Below are positions 41,640 through 49,223 of a stretch of DNA of 64,000 nucleotides, piece after piece (position 1 is the stretch's first letter; the number at the start of each line of letters is the position of its first letter). The notes below the pieces were generated by a model. That model worked only from the letters and a program-made list of their open reading frames with translations, ran no database searches and was not told the origin of the DNA. The position numbers and the translations under genes were made by a program. The stretch lies in NCBI RefSeq assembly GCF_019802055.1, contig NZ_JAHVHW010000004.1:620001-684000 (forward strand), given 5' to 3'. The DNA comes from Ferrimonas balearica. Its GTDB lineage: Bacteria > Pseudomonadota > Gammaproteobacteria > Enterobacterales > Shewanellaceae.

Positions 41640-42740
41640 TTACAGGAAGAAGCGGAAGCCCACGGCGTACTGGTTGTCGCCGTCACGGTCGTCACCGGTG
41701 CTGATGTTGTACTCAGCAAACAGCAGGGTGTTGCTGCTCAGGTTCTGATGCACACCGAAGGAAACAAAGGATTCGTTCCATTCGCCGTCACCGTTGTCGG
41801 CAAAACCAGGGCGGTCATCGTTGGTGTAGGTCATCTCAACCGGGCCATCGCTTTCCAGCTGACGGTAGGAGACAAACGCGGTGGTGTTGGTCTTGAAGCC
41901 GTAAGCGGCGATCGCTTCCATACCGATGGAGTCACCGGTAAAGCGCATGCCCGCTTCGGTGTTGGTGCCCTGCTGGTAAGAGGCAGCCAGGTATAGATCC
42001 TTGCCCCACTGACCGTAAGCGGCACTCACCTGCCAGGAGCTCAGTTCCGCCTCATGCTTGGCGGAATCCACCACGGTTTTGCCGTAGATCTTGTACTCAC
42101 CGTCGATGTCACCACCCACGTAAGAGGTACCCAGCTTGAACTGGCCGATCTGGTAGATCAGGCTTCCGCCGATGCGCTGGTCCAGCGCGCCATTTTTGCC
42201 CTGCCACTGCAGGCCCAGGTTCAGGTTACCGAAGTCACCCAGGCTGAACCCTTTGCGGTACTGAACCGCTTTATCGGCACGACCCATACCGGAGTCACCG
42301 CCATCGGTATCACCGGTGTAGATGCCCAGTTGGTCGGAGCTGAAGACCACCGGCATGTCGGTCCACCAGGCGGCGTCGTAGTAGGTGGACCACTCTTTAC
42401 CCAGAGAGAGACGACCGTAGTCTTCGTGGCTGATGCCCATGTAACCCAGACGAGTGCTGAAGGAGTTACCGGAGGTCATCATGGTGTAACCGGTCTCGAT
42501 CTTGGCATCCAGATCGAAGCCGTTGCCCATATCGCGGTTGAAGCCGAAGTTGATGCGCGGAGAGTTGGGGCGCAGCTGGGTGTCGACATCCACACCCTGG
42601 TACCAGTCTACGTTGCTGATCTGTGCGGTCAGGTGGCCACCCAGAGTGATCTGGTTGACGCCGTCGTTGTACAGTTCAACCGCTTGGGCGGGCATGGCCA
42701 TGGCGGCCGCGACAGACAGAAACAGAATGGACTTTTTCAC
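41640..42740 (-). CDS. Gram-negative porin
   Basis: 366 aa. Signal peptide MKKSILFLSVAAAMAMPAQA, then a general porin fold: ITLGGHLTAQISNVDWY, SRLGYMGISHEDYGRLSLGKEWSTYYD, KAVQYRKGF. It ends in YAVGFRFFL, a terminal hydrophobic/aromatic outer-membrane signal. Part of the sigma-54 regulon of this locus: its promoter carries the same operator pair and -24/-12 spacing as the reductase and lyase promoters. It may admit the amino acid or unsaturated acid used by those enzymes. Confidence 0.88.
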   Translation of the reverse strand: MKKSILFLSVAAAMAMPAQAVELYNDGVNQITLGGHLTAQISNVDWYQGVDVDTQLRPNSPRINFGFNRDMGNGFDLDAKIETGYTMMTSGNSFSTRLGYMGISHEDYGRLSLGKEWSTYYDAAWWTDMPVVFSSDQLGIYTGDTDGGDSGMGRADKAVQYRKGFSLGDFGNLNLGLQWQGKNGALDQRIGGSLIYQIGQFKLGTSYVGGDIDGEYKIYGKTVVDSAKHEAELSSWQVSAAYGQWGKDLYLAASYQQGTNTEAGMRFTGDSIGMEAIAAYGFKTNTTAFVSYRQLESDGPVEMTYTNDDRPGFADNGDGEWNESFVSFGVHQNLSSNTLLFAEYNISTGDDRDGDNQYAVGFRFFL

Positions 42741-42782
42741 GCTTTAATCCTTTGTTGGATCCGATGGAATTACCCTTTGGAG

Positions 42783-42798
42783 AGCGAAAGCCATGCCA
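42783..42798 (-). promoter_or_regulatory. Sigma-54 promoter of the porin gene
   Basis: On the minus strand TGGCATGGCTTTCGCT: -24 TGGCAT, 5-nt spacer, -12 TCGC (one mismatch in each box to TGGCAC-N5-TTGC). Its upstream end (42798) is exactly 54 bp from the start of the nearest operator (42852), as at the other two promoters. Confidence 0.65.
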
Positions 42799-42851
42799 GA
42801 GGGCCAAATCCGGGGCTCTACGCCGTTTTTTTTGAGTTCCGCGGGCAAACA

Positions 42852-42886
42852 ACGAAATGGCGTGAAATCGCAACACGAAATCTCGT
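42852..42886. promoter_or_regulatory. Operator pair upstream of the porin
   Basis: ACGAAATGGCGT (42852-42863, one mismatch) and ACGAAATCTCGT (42875-42886, perfect fit to ACGAN[A/G]TNTCGT) start 23 bp apart. Proposed binding sites of the sigma-54 activator at 47360. Confidence 0.7.
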
Positions 42887-42910
42887 AAGCGGTGACGAGA
42901 TAGAGCAATA

Positions 42911-42934
42911 AAAAAGGGCCCCGAAGGGCCCTTT
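42911..42934 (-). terminator. Terminator of the flavocytochrome operon
   Basis: AAAGGGCCC pairs with GGGCCCTTT (42913-42921 with 42926-42934) around a CGAA loop. On the minus strand a T-tract follows. Confidence 0.85.
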
Positions 42935-42949
42935 AACAACAACGGAGGA

Positions 42950-43345
42950 TTACTTCCGTTTCATATCCGGATACTTAAACTCGTGACACTGGTTGCAGTA
43001 CACCTGAGGCTTCTTGTGTTCTGCGTGGCAGTAGGCACAGTTCAGATCCGTTCCATAGTGCAGGGAATCGTGCGGGTTCGGCTCAAACTCGGCACCGTGA
43101 CCGGGACGCTTGGTGGCTTCCACCAGGTCTTCCATCGGGCCGTGACAGCCCAGGCAGGTTTCGGTCGCCGGGGCACTGTAGGGTTTCTGGTCGCCGTGAC
43201 AGGCCTGGCAGTCCACGCTGCCATCGGCAGAGGTGAACATCTCCTGGTGGTAGGATTTCATCGGCATCTTGGCCGCCATGGCACCGTGGTTGACGCCCAG
43301 GGCCAGGAACAGACCGGCCAGCAGAGTCAGGTTACGTTTCATCAT
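42950..43345 (-). CDS. Periplasmic tetraheme cytochrome c3-type subunit
   Basis: 131 aa with a Sec signal peptide (about 1-25). Four heme motifs: CQACH (46-50), CLGCH (64-68), CAYCH (103-107) and CNQCH (117-121). The spacing resembles the N-terminal heme domain of Shewanella fumarate reductase FccA, here as a separate polypeptide. The gene lies 17 bp after the flavoprotein on the same transcript, so it is the electron-delivering subunit of the reductase. Electrons presumably come from a quinol dehydrogenase of the CymA kind encoded elsewhere. Confidence 0.9.
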   Translation of the reverse strand: MMKRNLTLLAGLFLALGVNHGAMAAKMPMKSYHQEMFTSADGSVDCQACHGDQKPYSAPATETCLGCHGPMEDLVEATKRPGHGAEFEPNPHDSLHYGTDLNCAYCHAEHKKPQVYCNQCHEFKYPDMKRK

Positions 43346-43362
43346 CTTATCCTCGGCTTCTC

Positions 43363-44922
43363 TCAGGCCAGTTGCAGTTGAACGGTGTCGCTGGCGAACG
43401 CGTGCTTGGCGGCGTTACGGCCGGTTACCACACCCTCTGCCACGGCACAGGCGCCCAGACGGGAAGCACCGTGGATACCACCGGTGGCTTCACCGGCGGC
43501 GTACAGACCGGCGATCGGCTTGTTGGTGACCAGGTGCAGCACTTCGGAGTGGGTGTTCACACGCACACCGCCCATGCAGTAGTGCACTTTCGGCCACATA
43601 CGTACGCCGTACCACGGACCCTCTTTCAGCTCGAACGCCTGCATCAGCGGACGACCAAACTCTTTGTCTTCACCAGTGCGAACCGCTTCGTTCCAGCGCT
43701 CAACCTGGGCCACCAGCTTCTCTGCCGGCATACCGTAAAGCGCGGCCAGTTCTTCCAGGGTGTCGGCTTTCTTGATCACGTCGTACTTCAGACCCCAGGC
43801 CAGGGTTTGCGCCTGAGCGGCACCCTTGGCGTTGGTGAAGCCAACCGGGTAAACCGGCTTACCGTTCTCATCGCGACGAGTCATGATGGCGTCGGCACGG
43901 GCCTTACGGTCCGCCAGCTCGTTGAAGAAACGCTCACCGGTACGCACGTCCACCACCAGGCCGTTCTGGTAGGTGGCGATGGTGTTGAACTGGGAAGCGG
44001 TGCCGAAGCCCTTCTCGTCCGGGGAGGACCAGGGACCCAGCTGGATCTGGTCCAGGTGAACCGGGTTGGCGCCTGCCAGCATCATCAGCTTCAGCGCGTC
44101 GGCGGTGGCACCAGCGTGGTTGGTGGAGTCCAGCTCGTCAGTCAGAGAGGGCTGCTGGATCTGACGGAAGTCGATGTCGCGACCGAAGCCACCGGTGGCC
44201 ATGATCACGCCCTTGCGAGCGCCATACATCTTCGGGGTGCCGGAGCGTTTCTTCGGCCAGAAGTAGTCGGACTGGACCTGAACGCCCACGACGCGACCCT
44301 CTTCGTTCTTCACGAAGCCGCGCAGTTCGGTCTGGGTGTACATGGTCACACCCTTCTTGTTCGCCACCTTGATCAACGGACGGATAATGCCGGCGCCGGA
44401 GCTTTCGCGGGTCTGCAGAATACGGGGAACGGAGTGGCCACCGAAGTGCTGTACGAACGGCTTCCATACGGTGCCGCGCTCTTCCAGCCACTGGGCGGAT
44501 TCGGAAGTGCCATCACACACCAGTTCCAGCATCTTCTTGTCGTTCATGCCACGGCCAGCGGCAAGCATGTCTTCCACCATCAGAGCAACGCTGTCTTTAA
44601 CGCCCTCTTTCTCCTGCAGGCGGGAACCGGCTACTGCCATGGCACCACCGTTGATGGTGGAGTTACCGCCAAATACCGGCATCTTGTCGATCACCAGCAC
44701 CTTGGCGCCATCTTCCGCGGCCTGTACGGCGGCGGCCATGCCGGCAAAGCCGGAGCCCACGACGATGATGTCGTAGATCTCATCGAACTTGAGGGGCGCG
44801 GGCTTGCACTCGCTGGCGCGGCTCGGGCCAGCCACCATCAGGGTGGCACCACCCGCAGCCAGGGCCGCGGTCTTTTTCAGCATCGCGCGACGCGATGCCA
44901 GCATGGGCTTGTCGTTTGACAT
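43363..44922 (-). CDS. Periplasmic flavoprotein reductase (FccA/UrdA-like flavin subunit), Tat-exported
   Basis: 519 aa from ATG 44922 (GGAG 6 nt upstream; the frame extends further without function). The Tat signal has Arg11-Arg12 in ASRRAMLKK. The FAD fold VVGSGFAGMAAA (about 54-65) is followed by a fumarate-reductase-type capping domain. The catalytic Arg region is kept (FFNELADRKARADA), and the C-terminal FAD loop GLYAAGEATGGIHGASRLG is intact. The fumarate-binding His-Pro-Thr of FccA is replaced by QLGPWSSPDE, which argues against fumarate and for an enoate such as urocanate or a cinnamate. It lacks the N-terminal heme domain, which is supplied by the next gene. Driven by a sigma-54 promoter. 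Confidence 0.88.
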   Translation of the reverse strand: MSNDKPMLASRRAMLKKTAALAAGGATLMVAGPSRASECKPAPLKFDEIYDIIVVGSGFAGMAAAVQAAEDGAKVLVIDKMPVFGGNSTINGGAMAVAGSRLQEKEGVKDSVALMVEDMLAAGRGMNDKKMLELVCDGTSESAQWLEERGTVWKPFVQHFGGHSVPRILQTRESSGAGIIRPLIKVANKKGVTMYTQTELRGFVKNEEGRVVGVQVQSDYFWPKKRSGTPKMYGARKGVIMATGGFGRDIDFRQIQQPSLTDELDSTNHAGATADALKLMMLAGANPVHLDQIQLGPWSSPDEKGFGTASQFNTIATYQNGLVVDVRTGERFFNELADRKARADAIMTRRDENGKPVYPVGFTNAKGAAQAQTLAWGLKYDVIKKADTLEELAALYGMPAEKLVAQVERWNEAVRTGEDKEFGRPLMQAFELKEGPWYGVRMWPKVHYCMGGVRVNTHSEVLHLVTNKPIAGLYAAGEATGGIHGASRLGACAVAEGVVTGRNAAKHAFASDTVQLQLA

Positions 44923-44965
44923 GGATTGCTCCAAATAGGTCTTCTGCGTGTTATGCCAACTTGAT

Positions 44966-44981
44966 TGCACGCCCCGTGCCA
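44966..44981 (-). promoter_or_regulatory. Sigma-54 promoter of the reductase operon
   Basis: On the minus strand TGGCACGGGGCGTGCA: perfect -24 TGGCAC, 5-nt spacer, -12 GTGCA. It ends 54 bp from the start of the first operator (45035) and 44 bp before the start codon. Confidence 0.8.
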
Positions 44982-45034
44982 GCAGGCCAAACCCGGTCTA
45001 AAAAGGCGGAATATATGATCCACCCCCGCCAGTA

Positions 45035-45069
45035 ACGAGATCTCGTCAAAGCCCAAAACGACATTTCGT
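45035..45069. promoter_or_regulatory. Operator pair upstream of the reductase
   Basis: ACGAGATCTCGT (45035-45046) and ACGACATTTCGT (45058-45069) both fit ACGAN[A/G]TNTCGT perfectly and start 23 bp apart. The remainder of the 44982-45267 gap has no gene. Confidence 0.8.
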
Positions 45070-45149
45070 ATCACGACACCGAACCTCGTTACTTTCGAGA
45101 TGCGGGCGGGATCCGGATCCCGATTTTTCGTGCGCCCGAACGGTGTTTA

Positions 45150-45161
45150 ACGAGATACCGT
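45150..45161. promoter_or_regulatory. Third, distal operator of the reductase promoter
   Basis: ACGAGATACCGT has one mismatch to the operator consensus. It starts 92 bp beyond the distal member of the pair (4 x 23 bp), the same offset as the third site at the lyase promoter. Confidence 0.5.
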
Positions 45162-45269
45162 TATTCCGCTGTTTTTCCACGCAGAAAAAGCGGACGAGCC
45201 TGTGCCGTAAAGGGCGGTTTGGCTTAGGGTTACTGCGGCCCGTCTTCATCCCTCCGTTCTGAACCCATA

Positions 45270-45298
45270 AAAAAACCGGTGCCTAAGCACCGGTTTTG
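45270..45298 (-). terminator. Terminator of the lyase gene
   Basis: AAAACCGGTGC pairs with GCACCGGTTTT (45272-45282 with 45287-45297) around a CTAA loop, with a T-run on the minus strand. Confidence 0.9.
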
Positions 45299-45324
45299 GG
45301 TCGACTCACAGGGGAGTGATGAAA

Positions 45325-46971
45325 TCAGTACTGCTCAACAACCAGTTTGCCAGCGGCGATGTCCGGGGTGTACGGACGGTCAACCTTCACGAAAGGCACT
45401 TTGGCGCGGTAGGCGTCGTACAGCTTCTCGGTGGCTTTACCCAGTTTCAGGTCCGGGTTCTCCATGCGACGCAGGTCGATGGCTTGAGTGCTGTGCAGCA
45501 GCTCAACACCGAACATGGTGTACAGGTTGTCGGTGATGCCGATCAGGTTGTCGGAAGCCAGCTTCAGGTTGGTGAAGGTGTCTTCGATGTTTCCGGCGAT
45601 GGCGATGCCTTCGAAGGTCACCGGCTGAGCCAGATGCTTATTGCGGGTGTGCAGGTCAGCAAAGGTCTTCTGCACAGCACCGAACGCGTGACCCATGTTG
45701 CCCGGGGCAGTCAGGAAGCGCGGCAGACCGGTGAAGTGGTCATCAGACAGACGCAGAGTACGCATGGCGGTGTTGTGAGACACCTGGGCCAGAGCGATGT
45801 TCAGCTGCTGAACCGCCATGGCCACCGGCAGCGGGTTGAAGTTGGCAGTGGGGAACACGCCACCTTTACCGTCCACCAGGTACTGCTGCAGCTGAGACTC
45901 TTTCAGGTACTTCTTGGACGGCTCCAGCACCACTGCCGGGTTATCGTCGGAAGCGTTCACCTGGATCAGCAGCATCTTCTCCAGTTCGTCGGCGGCTTTC
46001 TGCGCCATGGCGAAGGTGTAGCCGGTGGTGCGGAAAGAGAGCGGATCCTGCAGCGGACGCTTGGCGTTGGCATCCCACAGGTAGGAACCGTCCAGCTGCT
46101 CCAGAATGGTTTCAGACATTGCCTGTACAGACGGGAACGGACGAACGTCGTTGGTCTGCGGCAGGTAAGGCGCGACGTTACCGTTCAGCGCTTCCAGAGA
46201 CAGAGCGAAGGTGGTCGGGGCCACGTCCATCACCTGCTCAGCCTGCTTCAGGCCCTTCATGGCGTAAGCGGTGGCGAACGCGTTGTTGGAGAGGATGGAC
46301 AGCGCGTCTTTACCGATGGGGGACAGCGGCTCGATGCCCGCGTCTTTCATCGCTTCGACGGAGCTGACACGCTCACCCTTATAGAACACATCCCATTCAC
46401 CGATCATCGCCAGGCCAACGTGGGAGGCCAGCAGAATGTCGGCTTCGCCCACGGTACCGCGGGAGGGGATCACCGGAATGATGTCGTGGTTCAGGTACTC
46501 AACGTACAGGTCGGCCACTTCCGGCTGAACGCCGGTCTGACCGTGCAGCAGGGTGTTCAGACGAACCGCCATGCCCAGACGCACCATTTCGGCGTCCATC
46601 GGCTCACCCACACCGGCGCTGTGAGAGCGCAGCGCGTTGTATTGGAATTCGCGGGAGGCTTTCAGCGCTTCCGGCGTCATCTCGCCGCTGGCGTCGAACA
46701 GTTTGTGGTCCTTGTTCAGACCCACACCCACGGTCAGGCCGTAGACCGGCTTGCCGGTACGGGCGGCGGTCATCAGGGTGTCGTAGGCTTTTTCCAGACG
46801 CTTCTCGGCCTTACGGTCGATCTTCACCTCGGCATCGCCCTCGGCGATCTCCCAGGCCTGGTCCAGGGTCATATCAAAGCCATTCAGGACAATGGTGTCT
46901 TTGGCGTAGGCGCTGGTGGCGCCCAGGGTCATCAGTACTGCCAGAGCAATCTTGCTGGTTACGGTGTTCAC
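45325..46971 (-). CDS. Exported histidine/aromatic ammonia-lyase family protein lacking the MIO triad
   Basis: 548 aa from GTG 46971, chosen because CGGAG lies 6 nt upstream; an ATG 10 codons earlier has no ribosome site. The signal peptide ends TSAYA, so the protein is periplasmic, unlike HutH. HAL-fold landmarks: YGLTVGVGLNKD (Tyr77), RSHSAGVGEPMD, RLNTLLHGQTGV, LQDPLSFRTTGYTFA and NASDDNPAV. Where HALs have GSVGASGDLAP it reads GTVGEADILLA (Gly175-Glu-Ala-Asp178), so the Ala-Ser-Gly that cyclises to MIO is absent. The QDxYSxR Tyr is Leu311. It may be an ammonia-lyase with other chemistry, another lyase or dehydratase, or a binding protein. Shares operators with the reductase. Confidence 0.85.
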   Translation of the reverse strand: MNTVTSKIALAVLMTLGATSAYAKDTIVLNGFDMTLDQAWEIAEGDAEVKIDRKAEKRLEKAYDTLMTAARTGKPVYGLTVGVGLNKDHKLFDASGEMTPEALKASREFQYNALRSHSAGVGEPMDAEMVRLGMAVRLNTLLHGQTGVQPEVADLYVEYLNHDIIPVIPSRGTVGEADILLASHVGLAMIGEWDVFYKGERVSSVEAMKDAGIEPLSPIGKDALSILSNNAFATAYAMKGLKQAEQVMDVAPTTFALSLEALNGNVAPYLPQTNDVRPFPSVQAMSETILEQLDGSYLWDANAKRPLQDPLSFRTTGYTFAMAQKAADELEKMLLIQVNASDDNPAVVLEPSKKYLKESQLQQYLVDGKGGVFPTANFNPLPVAMAVQQLNIALAQVSHNTAMRTLRLSDDHFTGLPRFLTAPGNMGHAFGAVQKTFADLHTRNKHLAQPVTFEGIAIAGNIEDTFTNLKLASDNLIGITDNLYTMFGVELLHSTQAIDLRRMENPDLKLGKATEKLYDAYRAKVPFVKVDRPYTPDIAAGKLVVEQY

Positions 46972-47038
46972 TGCACACTCCGTTGGTCTTTCAACATTCA
47001 TCGTTCACTGGCCTATGCCGGTGTCTGACGATGAGGAA

Positions 47039-47054
47039 GGCAGTTTATGTGCCA
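47039..47054 (-). promoter_or_regulatory. Sigma-54 promoter of the lyase gene
   Basis: On the minus strand TGGCACATAAACTGCC: perfect -24 TGGCAC, 5-nt spacer, -12 CTGC. Its upstream end is exactly 54 bp from the operator at 47108. Confidence 0.8.
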
Positions 47055-47107
47055 GCCGTCTTCTCGGCGCGTCAAAAGCATTGAATCGGGATCAAGCGCA
47101 ACCAGCT

Positions 47108-47142
47108 CCGAAATGTCGTGCTGATTTAACACGAGATATCGT
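47108..47142. promoter_or_regulatory. Operator pair upstream of the lyase
   Basis: CCGAAATGTCGT (47108-47119, one mismatch) and ACGAGATATCGT (47131-47142, perfect) start 23 bp apart. The latter is embedded in the larger palindrome CACGAGATATCGTG. Confidence 0.75.
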
Positions 47143-47222
47143 GGGCGATAACGAGATGCAGAAACCCTCATTGAAATATCGTGCACACCTGCACGACGAA
47201 AATGCCAACAGCGGCCCGATTC

Positions 47223-47234
47223 ACGAAGTATCGT
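47223..47234. promoter_or_regulatory. Distal operator between lyase and regulator genes
   Basis: ACGAAGTATCGT, a perfect consensus match within CACGAAGTATCGTG, starts 92 bp (4 x 23) from the distal pair member. It is also 126 bp before the regulator start, so it could serve autoregulation. Weaker half-sites occur at 47151 and 47171. Confidence 0.65.
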
Positions 47235-47359
47235 GATCCTGTCAACAAAAGATGAATTATTTCGCTGCGATGATGACTCAGATATGACGTTCACCTCGGA
47301 AGTGTATCGAATTGTGTCGCTACACTGCGTCACTGCCGATGCACATAAGGAGGTCGTAT

Positions 47360-48898
47360 ATGTCGTTGGAGTTGTCGCTTTACCGGGAAGTCACTCAAAC
47401 CCTCTCCAGCAGTCTTCAGATTGAAGTTGCTCTGAAAGCGTGTTTCGCCGAGCTCCAGCCCCACTTCCCTGCCGATGGCATCTACATCAACCTTTTTATG
47501 CCGGCCAGTCAGGAGATCCAGAGCGTTGCCATCGCTGACGCCAAGAGCGCCAAGCAGCTGGACCGCCGCATCGCCCTGACCGAAGAGATGTGTGAACTGC
47601 TTCAGGACCCGGAGCGCCCGCCGGTTCGCATCCTGACCGACGTGCGCCAGGATCCGGTGACCCACCACGTACTGAGCCAGGTGCTGCCCCAGGCCCGCTC
47701 CGTGTTGCAGGTGCGACTCAAGATTAACGACACCCATCTGGGCGTCGTGGCCCTTTATGCTCATAGCGAGGGGGCCTTCAACAACCGCCACAGCGCCCTG
47801 TTCAGCCAGTTCAAAGCGCCCTTCTCACTGGTGACCGCCTTTAACCTTCAGAGCCGAAACATCCTGGCTGACAACGCTCTGCTCGCCTCTGAAAACCGGG
47901 CGCTGCGTCGTTCCATCGCCGGACAGGATGAGGTGGTCGGCGCTCGCAACGGCCTTAAGAGTGTCATGGAGCAGGTGGAAGCGATCGCCCCGCTGGAGAG
48001 CACCGTGCTGATCACCGGCCAGACCGGTGTCGGTAAAGAGGTGATCGCCAACGCCATCCATCAGCGCTCCCCCCGCACCGGCAAACCCTTTATTAAGGTG
48101 AACTGCGGTGCGATCCCCGACAGCCTGATCGACTCCGAGCTGTTTGGCTATGAGAAAGGGGCCTTTACCGGCGCAGAGAAGCGCAAACAGGGTTACTTTG
48201 AACAGGCCAATGGCGGCACCATCTTCCTGGATGAGCTGGGTGAACTGCCGCTCTCTGCCCAGGTGCGTCTGCTGCGGGTTCTGCAGAACCGCACCATTGT
48301 CCGGGTGGGCGGCATCGAGCCGGTGGAACTGGATATCCGGGTGGTGGCGGCCACGCACCGGGATCTGGCCCAGATGGTTCAGGCCGGAAACTTCCGTGAA
48401 GACCTCTGGTACCGCCTGAACGTCTTCCCCATCAATATTCCCTGTCTGAACCAGCGCCGCCAGGACATCCCGTTGCTGGTGCACCATTTTATGGAGCAGC
48501 TGTCACCGCGACTCGGGTTTAAGCAACTGCCCTCCATCAGCGCCGAAGATATGATGCGCCTGCAGAACCACCCCTGGCCGGGCAACGTACGTGAACTGGT
48601 GAATGCGGTGGAGCGGGCGATGATTCAATCCCGGGGTGCCCCTCTGGACTTCCGCTTCCTGGCCTGCCCCGTCGCCGGCGCCCACCAGACCAGCGACGAA
48701 AACGAGCGACCGGTGATCATCGACCCCAGCCACGCCACCGACATGCTGGTGCCGCTGGACACCATGACCGCCAAATACCTGGAGCACGCCCTGCGCCTGA
48801 CCGGCGGCAAAATTCACGGCCCAGGAGGCGCCGCCGAACGGTTGAAGATCCACCCCAACACCCTGCGCAGTCGGATGAAAAAGCTGGGTTTACTGTAA
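47360..48898 (+). CDS. Sigma-54-dependent transcriptional activator (NorR-like architecture)
   Basis: 512 aa from ATG 47360, with AAGGAGG 6 nt upstream. The N-terminal GAF-type sensor spans about 1-170. The AAA+ domain has Walker A GQTGVGKE (220-227), the sigma-54 contact loop GAFTGA (267-272) and Walker B GTIFLDELGELP. The C-terminal Fis-type helix-turn-helix is GPGGAAERLKIHPNTLRSRMKKLGL. The domain order matches NorR. It is divergent from the lyase gene, and palindromic operators lie at all three sigma-54 promoters of the neighbourhood, so it is the obvious activator. The effector may be the substrate or product of the pathway, sensed by the GAF domain; this is inference. Confidence 0.93.
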   Translation: MSLELSLYREVTQTLSSSLQIEVALKACFAELQPHFPADGIYINLFMPASQEIQSVAIADAKSAKQLDRRIALTEEMCELLQDPERPPVRILTDVRQDPVTHHVLSQVLPQARSVLQVRLKINDTHLGVVALYAHSEGAFNNRHSALFSQFKAPFSLVTAFNLQSRNILADNALLASENRALRRSIAGQDEVVGARNGLKSVMEQVEAIAPLESTVLITGQTGVGKEVIANAIHQRSPRTGKPFIKVNCGAIPDSLIDSELFGYEKGAFTGAEKRKQGYFEQANGGTIFLDELGELPLSAQVRLLRVLQNRTIVRVGGIEPVELDIRVVAATHRDLAQMVQAGNFREDLWYRLNVFPINIPCLNQRRQDIPLLVHHFMEQLSPRLGFKQLPSISAEDMMRLQNHPWPGNVRELVNAVERAMIQSRGAPLDFRFLACPVAGAHQTSDENERPVIIDPSHATDMLVPLDTMTAKYLEHALRLTGGKIHGPGGAAERLKIHPNTLRSRMKKLGLL

Positions 48899-48915
48899 CC
48901 TTCGCGCCGAGACAA

Positions 48916-48938
48916 CGCCCCCAAATGGGGGTGCTTTT
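48916..48938 (+). terminator. Probable terminator of the activator gene
   Basis: CGCCCCC (48916-48922) pairs with GGGGGTG (48927-48933, one G-U), followed by CTTTTCTGTTTT. Confidence 0.55.
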
Positions 48939-49092
48939 CTGTTTTCTCCGGCAGAAAGCCCCCATTTCACTCGCAAGAACAAAGCCCGCCCTCCGACGTC
49001 AAAAATACGGTTCATCCGTTTGATTAATAAACAAAAAGAATTCACCAATAACCGTTACGAAAACAGAACATGCTCATCTTTCCCGCATTTTC

Positions 49093-49106
49093 TTGATGTC
49101 GATCAA
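49093..49106 (+). promoter_or_regulatory. FNR box of the hydrogenase cluster
   Basis: TTGATGTCGATCAA is a perfect match to the FNR consensus TTGAT-N4-ATCAA, 117 bp before hypE. It implies anaerobic activation of the whole hyp/hya cluster. An AT-rich -10-like CTAATT (49143-49148) lies downstream. The rest of the 48939-49223 gap shows no gene. Confidence 0.85.
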
Positions 49107-49223
49107 GCATCTTGCCGCGTCTGATTTGATCTGGCTCATGCCCTAATTTATTAGTCTCCTCTAAATTTCGGTTAACCAACGTCATTCAAGGAAGGAGCGG
49201 CTCGGCCCGCTCAGGAGAGACCC

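Noticed and set aside
43363-44922. Fumarate reductase FccA
   Set aside because: The heme domain is separate and the fumarate-binding His-Pro-Thr segment is replaced by QLGPWSSP, so an enoate reductase of the UrdA kind is more likely. The substrate is left open.
46972-47001. ATG 47001 as start of the lyase gene
   Set aside because: No ribosome site precedes it, whereas GTG 46971 has CGGAG at the right distance and starts a clean signal peptide.
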